Positions 60,048 through 64,000 of a stretch of DNA of 64,000 nucleotides are shown piece by piece. The notes beneath the pieces were generated by a model. That model saw only the letters and a program-made list of their open reading frames with translations. It did no database searches and was not told the origin of the DNA. Both the position numbers and the translations under genes were made by a program. The first letter of the stretch is position 1. Every line of letters starts with the position of its first letter. The stretch is from Pseudomonadota bacterium (GTDB taxonomy: Bacteria; Pseudomonadota; Gammaproteobacteria; Steroidobacterales; Steroidobacteraceae), in assembly GCA_023417315.1 (NCBI GenBank), contig JAEZFW010000069.1, positions 124,001-188,000 of the forward strand, written 5' to 3'.

Positions 60048-60884
60048 TTGACATCACGTTGTAAGCGATACGCGAGAAACACTTGTTTTCTAGCGTTTCT
60101 CGCACTTTCGGCGTGCTTGACTCGACAACACATCGACGCTGCGATCGTGACGGCGATGGAGCGCGACGAGCCGCTTCCTCTCGCTCATCGCATTGACGAA
60201 ACGTTGACAATTGAGCGTGCGTACGACGTGCAGAAGAGAATCGTGCGCCACACATTGCGAGAACGAGCTCCGATCGGCTTCAAGGCAGGGCTCACTTCCG
60301 AACCGGCGCGCAAGCGATTCAATGCAGACGCTCCGATCGCCGGCGTTCTGCTGATGCCTGCGGAGCAAACACCGCGCACGATAAACCTGAGTGACGCGCG
60401 CGGACTTCATCTCGAAACGGAAGTCGCGATGCGTATCGGCCGTCCGATTCGGACGCGAATCGCAAGCACCGAAGCGCTGCGGACCCACATCGACGGAGTT
60501 GCACCGGCGATCGAGCTGCCAAATCTCGATTACGAAATGCCCGAGCGCCTCACTGCCGCCGACATCGTGGCAACCAACGTCGCCGCCGCGTACTTCGTCG
60601 TGGGAGACTTCGTCGCGCCGACCAGTCGCGATCCCAACGAAGCGCTGGCGCGGCTCGCGTGCGATGAGAAGGAGCTCAACGTGGGGCGGGCGCGCGATGC
60701 GATGGGCGATCAGTGGACGGCCGCACTCTGGCTGGTGAACACGATGATCGAGCAAGGATGGACGCTGGAGCGTGGCCAGGTTCTTCTCACGGGCGCGCTC
60801 GGGAAAATGCTTCCAGCACAACCCGGCGACTGCGTCGCGGATTTCGGCACATGGGGTCAACTCGCGATTCGTATCGCGCCTTGA
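60048..60884 (+). CDS. 2-keto-4-pentenoate hydratase-like protein (FAH fold) with a lipoprotein-type signal
   Basis: A protein of about 278 residues of the hydratase/decarboxylase branch of the FAH superfamily. Matching segments are ERAYDVQKRIVR, IGFKAGLTSEPARKRFN, GVLLMPAEQT, LHLETEVAMRIGRPI (Glu-x-Glu metal pair) and DGVAPAIELPNLDYE, ending TGALGKMLPAQPGDCVADFG. The N-terminus TSRCKRYARNTCFLAFLALSAC looks like an export signal with a lipobox (Cys23), unusual for a normally cytoplasmic family. TTG at 60048 suits this signal; GTG at 60030 and ATG at 59934 in frame are alternatives. It has no aromatic-degradation neighbours, so its substrate is unknown. Confidence 0.7.
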   Translation: MTSRCKRYARNTCFLAFLALSACLTRQHIDAAIVTAMERDEPLPLAHRIDETLTIERAYDVQKRIVRHTLRERAPIGFKAGLTSEPARKRFNADAPIAGVLLMPAEQTPRTINLSDARGLHLETEVAMRIGRPIRTRIASTEALRTHIDGVAPAIELPNLDYEMPERLTAADIVATNVAAAYFVVGDFVAPTSRDPNEALARLACDEKELNVGRARDAMGDQWTAALWLVNTMIEQGWTLERGQVLLTGALGKMLPAQPGDCVADFGTWGQLAIRIAP

Positions 60885-60975
60885 GAATCCGAGAATTCAC
60901 CACGCGTTCGCCACTCTCGCGTACGGCAGCAAACACGTTTTACACTGCCCTCCCCTGTCGCACGAGCTAGCAGCC

Positions 60976-62319
60976 ATGCTCGACTCGCTCTACTCGGATC
61001 ATCTGCAGATCCAGCGTCAACGTCTCGATGCTGCGCTTGCGGCGAGCGGCTACGAGAGTCTCGCGATTTTCGCCGGCACGCCGCACGTGCAGTTCCTGGA
61101 CGACCAGGCGTATCCGTTCAAGGCGAACCCGCACTTCAAGTTGTGGATCCCTGCTGCGAACATGGCCGGCAGCTGGTTACTTTACCGATCGAGCGGCAAG
61201 CCCACACTCATCTTCTTGCAGCCCGCGGACTATTGGCACAGGCCACCCGCGGCCCCGAGCGGTGCTTGGACGACGCACTTCGATATCGAGATCGTGCGTG
61301 AGCCTGCGCAGGTGCGATCGCTGTTGGGCCAGCTACCTCGGTGTGCATTCATTGGCGAGTGGCACGAGGAGTTCGCAGCCCATCGCTTTGCCGAGTGCAA
61401 TCCGATGCCGCTGCTCACATTGCTCCATTACACGCGCGCGCTCAAGACCGCATACGAGATCGAATGCATGCGACGCGCGAGCGTTCGCGCAGCGCGTGGG
61501 CATCGTGCGGCAGAGGCTGCCTTTCGCGCTGGCGCATCCGAATATCAGATCCATCTTGCTTACCTGCAAGCTTGTGAGCACACCGACGCTGAGCTGCCGT
61601 ATCAAAGCATCGTGGCGTTGAATGAGAACGCCGCTGTACTGCATTACCAGCATTTGGAGCGCACATCGCCCGCCTCGCGCCACTCGTTCCTCATCGACGC
61701 CGGAGCAGAGTTCGCAGGATATGCGTGCGATATCACACGCACGTATTCATACGCTGATGACGAGTTCGCGGCGCTGATCGAGCAGATGCATAAGCTGCAG
61801 CTGCGGCTGTGTGCGCAAGTACACACAGCCGTCGATTACGCGGAGGTGCACCGCAATGCGCACATGATGATCGCCGAGCTCTTGCGCGAATCCGGATTCA
61901 TCTCGCTCGCTGCGGCGGATGCCGTTGCGTCCGGCCTGTCGAGCGTGTTCTTTCCGCATGGAGTTGGGCATTTGTTGGGTCTACAGGTTCATGACGTCGC
62001 AGGTTTCACGATCGATCAGCAAGGCACGCAGAAGCCCAGCCCTCGCGAATATCCCTACCTGCGGCTCACCCGTACTCTCGAACCAGGCTTCGTCGTCACG
62101 ATCGAGCCCGGCATCTACTTCATCGACATGCTACTGGCACAGGCGCGCGAATCCGGCCACGCGCGCCATATCAATTGGAATCAGGTCGAGCGCTTCAAAC
62201 GCTGCGGCGGCATCCGCATTGAGGACGATGTCGTATGCACGACCGGGGAGCCCGAGAACCTGACTCGAGATGCATTCGAAAGCACGGTCGCGGTGACCGG
62301 CGTCGCTGCCCTTGCGTAG
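60976..62319 (+). CDS. pepQ: Xaa-Pro dipeptidase
   Basis: A 447-residue pita-bread metallopeptidase that cleaves dipeptides with C-terminal proline, and in PepQ also some phosphotriesters. Metal ligands fit the pattern: FLIDAGAEFAGYACDITRTY (two Asp), FPHGVGHLLGLQVHDV (His), VVTIEPGIYFI (Glu) and GGIRIEDDVVC (Glu). Length is close to E. coli PepQ. ATG at 60976 begins the conserved N-terminal domain. Convergent with mscL, 20 nt apart. Confidence 0.94.
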   Translation: MLDSLYSDHLQIQRQRLDAALAASGYESLAIFAGTPHVQFLDDQAYPFKANPHFKLWIPAANMAGSWLLYRSSGKPTLIFLQPADYWHRPPAAPSGAWTTHFDIEIVREPAQVRSLLGQLPRCAFIGEWHEEFAAHRFAECNPMPLLTLLHYTRALKTAYEIECMRRASVRAARGHRAAEAAFRAGASEYQIHLAYLQACEHTDAELPYQSIVALNENAAVLHYQHLERTSPASRHSFLIDAGAEFAGYACDITRTYSYADDEFAALIEQMHKLQLRLCAQVHTAVDYAEVHRNAHMMIAELLRESGFISLAAADAVASGLSSVFFPHGVGHLLGLQVHDVAGFTIDQQGTQKPSPREYPYLRLTRTLEPGFVVTIEPGIYFIDMLLAQARESGHARHINWNQVERFKRCGGIRIEDDVVCTTGEPENLTRDAFESTVAVTGVAALA

Positions 62320-62339
62320 CAACGCCGGCGAGCACTGCA

Positions 62340-62747
62340 CTACCTGCGATCCTTGAGCAGATCGCGAATCTCCTCGAGCAGCAATTCTTGCTTAGAGGGT
62401 GGCGGTGGCGGAGTCGATGGCGCGACTTCCTCTTTACGCCTCAGGCGATTGATCATCTTAATCACGAGGAAGATGGCAAACGCGACGATCGCAAAATCGA
62501 ATACCGTTTGCAGGAACGCGCCATAGTTAATCGTGACCGGGTCGCGTCCGTCTTGAATCGCAGGCAGTGTTGCGGCCAGGTCCGTGAAATCCACTCCGCC
62601 GATGATATAGCCGAGCGGTGGCGTAATGACGTCGTTCACAAACGACGAAACGATCTTGCCGAAGGCTGCGCCGATGATGATACCGACCGCCATGTCGACG
62701 ACGTTGCCTTTCACGGCGAATTCGCGGAATTCTTTTACGAAGCTCAT
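62340..62747 (-). CDS. mscL: Large-conductance mechanosensitive channel
   Basis: A 135-residue inner-membrane channel that opens under turgor stress. The N-terminal helix MSFVKEFREFAVKGNVVDMA and pore helix VGIIIGAAFGKIVSSFVNDV are typical, with TPPLG at the end of TM1. TM2 (about 75-98, FDFAIVAFAIFLVIKMINRL) is followed by a Pro-rich linker and the cytoplasmic bundle helix SKQELLLEEIRDLLKDR. ATG at 62747 gives the family length. Confidence 0.96.
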   Translation of the reverse strand: MSFVKEFREFAVKGNVVDMAVGIIIGAAFGKIVSSFVNDVITPPLGYIIGGVDFTDLAATLPAIQDGRDPVTINYGAFLQTVFDFAIVAFAIFLVIKMINRLRRKEEVAPSTPPPPPSKQELLLEEIRDLLKDRR

Positions 62748-62764
62748 GCGGATCTCCTTGAGAT

Positions 62765-62943
62765 CAGGCTGTAGGCAGTGTGGCTGTAGGCTGTAGCTAG
62801 AGAAGTATGCATGAAACGCAGCTGCTGCAACCGCTCGGCCGACTAGCGCCGGCCGAGAATGTGACACCGGAAGAGTGCTCTTTGTTTTTCTGGCTACAGC
62901 CTACAGCCTAAAGCCTAAAGCCTAAAGCCTACAATCTACAGCC
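62765..62943. repeat. Inverted tandem-heptamer element after sthA
   Basis: The left arm (62765-62805) has GGCTGTAG units in tandem. The right arm (62891-62943) has CTACAGC, CTACAGC, CTAAAGC, CTAAAGC, CTAAAGC, CTACAAT units. The right arm ends 3 nt from the sthA stop codon; the left arm begins 17 nt upstream of the mscL start. Confidence 0.88.
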
Positions 62944-62946
62944 GTC

Positions 62947-64000
62947 TCAAGTCAGCCTGTTGATCCCGTTATACGCAGCCACGCGATAGGCCTCGGCCAT
63001 CGTGGGATAGTTGAACGTCGTGCGCGTGAAGTATCTGACGTCATTCAAGTCATGGCTCGCCATCACGGTCTGGCCGATATGCACGATCTCCGAGGCCCCA
63101 TCGCCGAAGCAGTGAACGCCCAAGACTGCCATGCTCTGGGCATGAAAGATGATCTTGAGCATCCCCACTTTCTCATCGGTCATCTGTGCTCGCGCGAGAT
63201 TCTTGAACGCACAATGCCCGACCTCGTAAGGGACGCTGGCCTCCTGCAACTCGCGCTCCGTGCGCCCGATCGAGGAGATTTCCGGAATGGTGTAGATGCC
63301 GCTAGGAATCATCTCCTGATGATGAGGCTCGATCGAAGGGTTCAAGATGTGCTGCACGGCGTATGAGCCTTGCACGTAGGCGGCGCTCGCGAGCGCCGGC
63401 GGTCCAACAATGTCGCCGACGGCATAAACATGCGGGACAGCCGTCTGGTAATGACCGTTGACGGCGATCTGACCGCGAGAATTGCCGGTCAGCCCGAGAG
63501 CCTGCAAATTGAGTCGATCGGAATTGCCCGTGCGACCATTCGCCCACAGCAACACATCCGATTTGATCTTGCGTCCGGATTCGAGATGCAGCACCACGTC
63601 GCGCTCTCGTGCTTCGAGGGCCTTGAACTGCTCGTTGTGGCGAATCACGCAGCCTTGCTCTCGCAGGTGATAGGAGAGCGCTTCCGTGATCTCATCGTCG
63701 AGAAAGGACAGCAGGCGATCTTGCGTATTGACGAGCGTGACCTTCGCGCCCAGGTTGATGAATATCGATGCGTACTCGCAGCCGATCACGCCGGCTCCGT
63801 AGATCGTGACCGCGAACGGGTGCTCGGGATAACGAAGGATAGAATCGCTGTCGCGAATGCGCGGATGAGCGAAATCCAACTCAGGCGGATGATACGGACG
63901 CGATCCTGCAGCGATTACGAAATGCTTACCTGAGAGCCGAAATGCGTTGCCAGTCGATGGCCGCACTTCCAATGTGTGAGCATCGAGGAAATGCGCGTCG
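62947..64000 (-). CDS. sthA: Soluble pyridine nucleotide transhydrogenase, 3' part
   Basis: The window ends inside the gene; the C-terminal 351 residues are present, and the frame is open to base 64000. It shows the second half of the FAD domain (LSGKHFVIAAGSRPYHPP), the NAD-binding motif TIYGAGVIGCEYASIF, the FAD segment HVYAVGDIVGPPALASAAYVQG and the dimerization domain (MIPSGIYTIPEISSIGRTERELQ). The absence of a redox-active Cys pair cannot be checked because that region is outside. STH transfers hydride between NADPH and NAD to balance the pools. Its full length should be about 465 residues. Confidence 0.93.
   Translation of the reverse strand, partial: DAHFLDAHTLEVRPSTGNAFRLSGKHFVIAAGSRPYHPPELDFAHPRIRDSDSILRYPEHPFAVTIYGAGVIGCEYASIFINLGAKVTLVNTQDRLLSFLDDEITEALSYHLREQGCVIRHNEQFKALEARERDVVLHLESGRKIKSDVLLWANGRTGNSDRLNLQALGLTGNSRGQIAVNGHYQTAVPHVYAVGDIVGPPALASAAYVQGSYAVQHILNPSIEPHHQEMIPSGIYTIPEISSIGRTERELQEASVPYEVGHCAFKNLARAQMTDEKVGMLKIIFHAQSMAVLGVHCFGDGASEIVHIGQTVMASHDLNDVRYFTRTTFNYPTMAEAYRVAAYNGINRLT

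Overview
The window reads as chromosomal DNA of a free-living, polysaccharide-degrading gammaproteobacterium. The housekeeping blocks miaB-phoH-ybeY-corC, divergent ssb/uvrA, uppP, pepQ, mscL and sthA are in gammaproteobacterial style. The large TonB-dependent receptors and the oxidative pentose genes resemble those of Xanthomonas and Caulobacter. A Steroidobacter/Nevskiales-like host is my guess, not a proof. I see no rRNA, tRNA, CRISPR array, prophage or transposase.

Region 1 (1-34 kb) is a utilization locus for the sugars of glucuronoarabinoxylan. After a truncated sodium-solute symporter and a NhaD/ArsB-type permease come xylBA (xylose isomerase pathway), araHGF (L-arabinose ABC importer), a GguC/AraD1-type dehydratase and a divergent LysR regulator. 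Next are a carbohydrate TonB receptor, a FadR-type GntR regulator, XylX (2-keto-3-deoxypentonate dehydratase) overlapping a LacI regulator, GH67 alpha-glucuronidase, mannonate dehydratase, glucuronate isomerase, a hexuronate MFS carrier and a second TonB receptor. Then come an SDR aldopentose dehydrogenase, a pentonate dehydratase of the L-arabinonate type, and a sugar lactonase. Together they cover uptake, release of glucuronate from xylan oligomers, conversion of glucuronate to 2-keto-3-deoxygluconate, and an oxidative route for pentoses beside the isomerase route. KDG kinase and aldolase, and 2-oxoglutarate semialdehyde dehydrogenase, are not in the window. TGGYCNGRCCA-type palindromes flank the GntR gene and both large receptors and suggest a local regulon.

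Region 2 (32-42 kb) holds a BtuB-size TonB receptor, a 1210-residue lipoprotein fusing a haem c domain, a beta-propeller and a DUF1080 sugar-hydrolase-like domain, a polysaccharide flippase and an exported GH13 amylase.

Region 3 (41.6-45.5 kb) is the most unusual gene group: an actin-like ATPase and a membrane-anchored peptidoglycan amidase in one operon, divergent from a coiled-coil protein. It could be an uncharacterized cytoskeleton-to-cell-wall system.

Region 4 (45.5-64 kb) contains a LuxR-type regulator, two acidic amino acid/dicarboxylate symporters, uppP, the RNA-metabolism cluster corC-ybeY-phoH-miaB, ssb/uvrA, a PP-loop ATPase, small accessory genes, pepQ, mscL and the 3' part of sthA.

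Across the window about ten intergenic elements share one architecture: two inverted arms, each made of short (mostly 6-9 nt) units in tandem, placed within a few bases of a stop codon and absent from all divergent promoter regions. Each has its own unit sequence, apart from two that are related. This repeated design is the strongest non-coding signal in the window.
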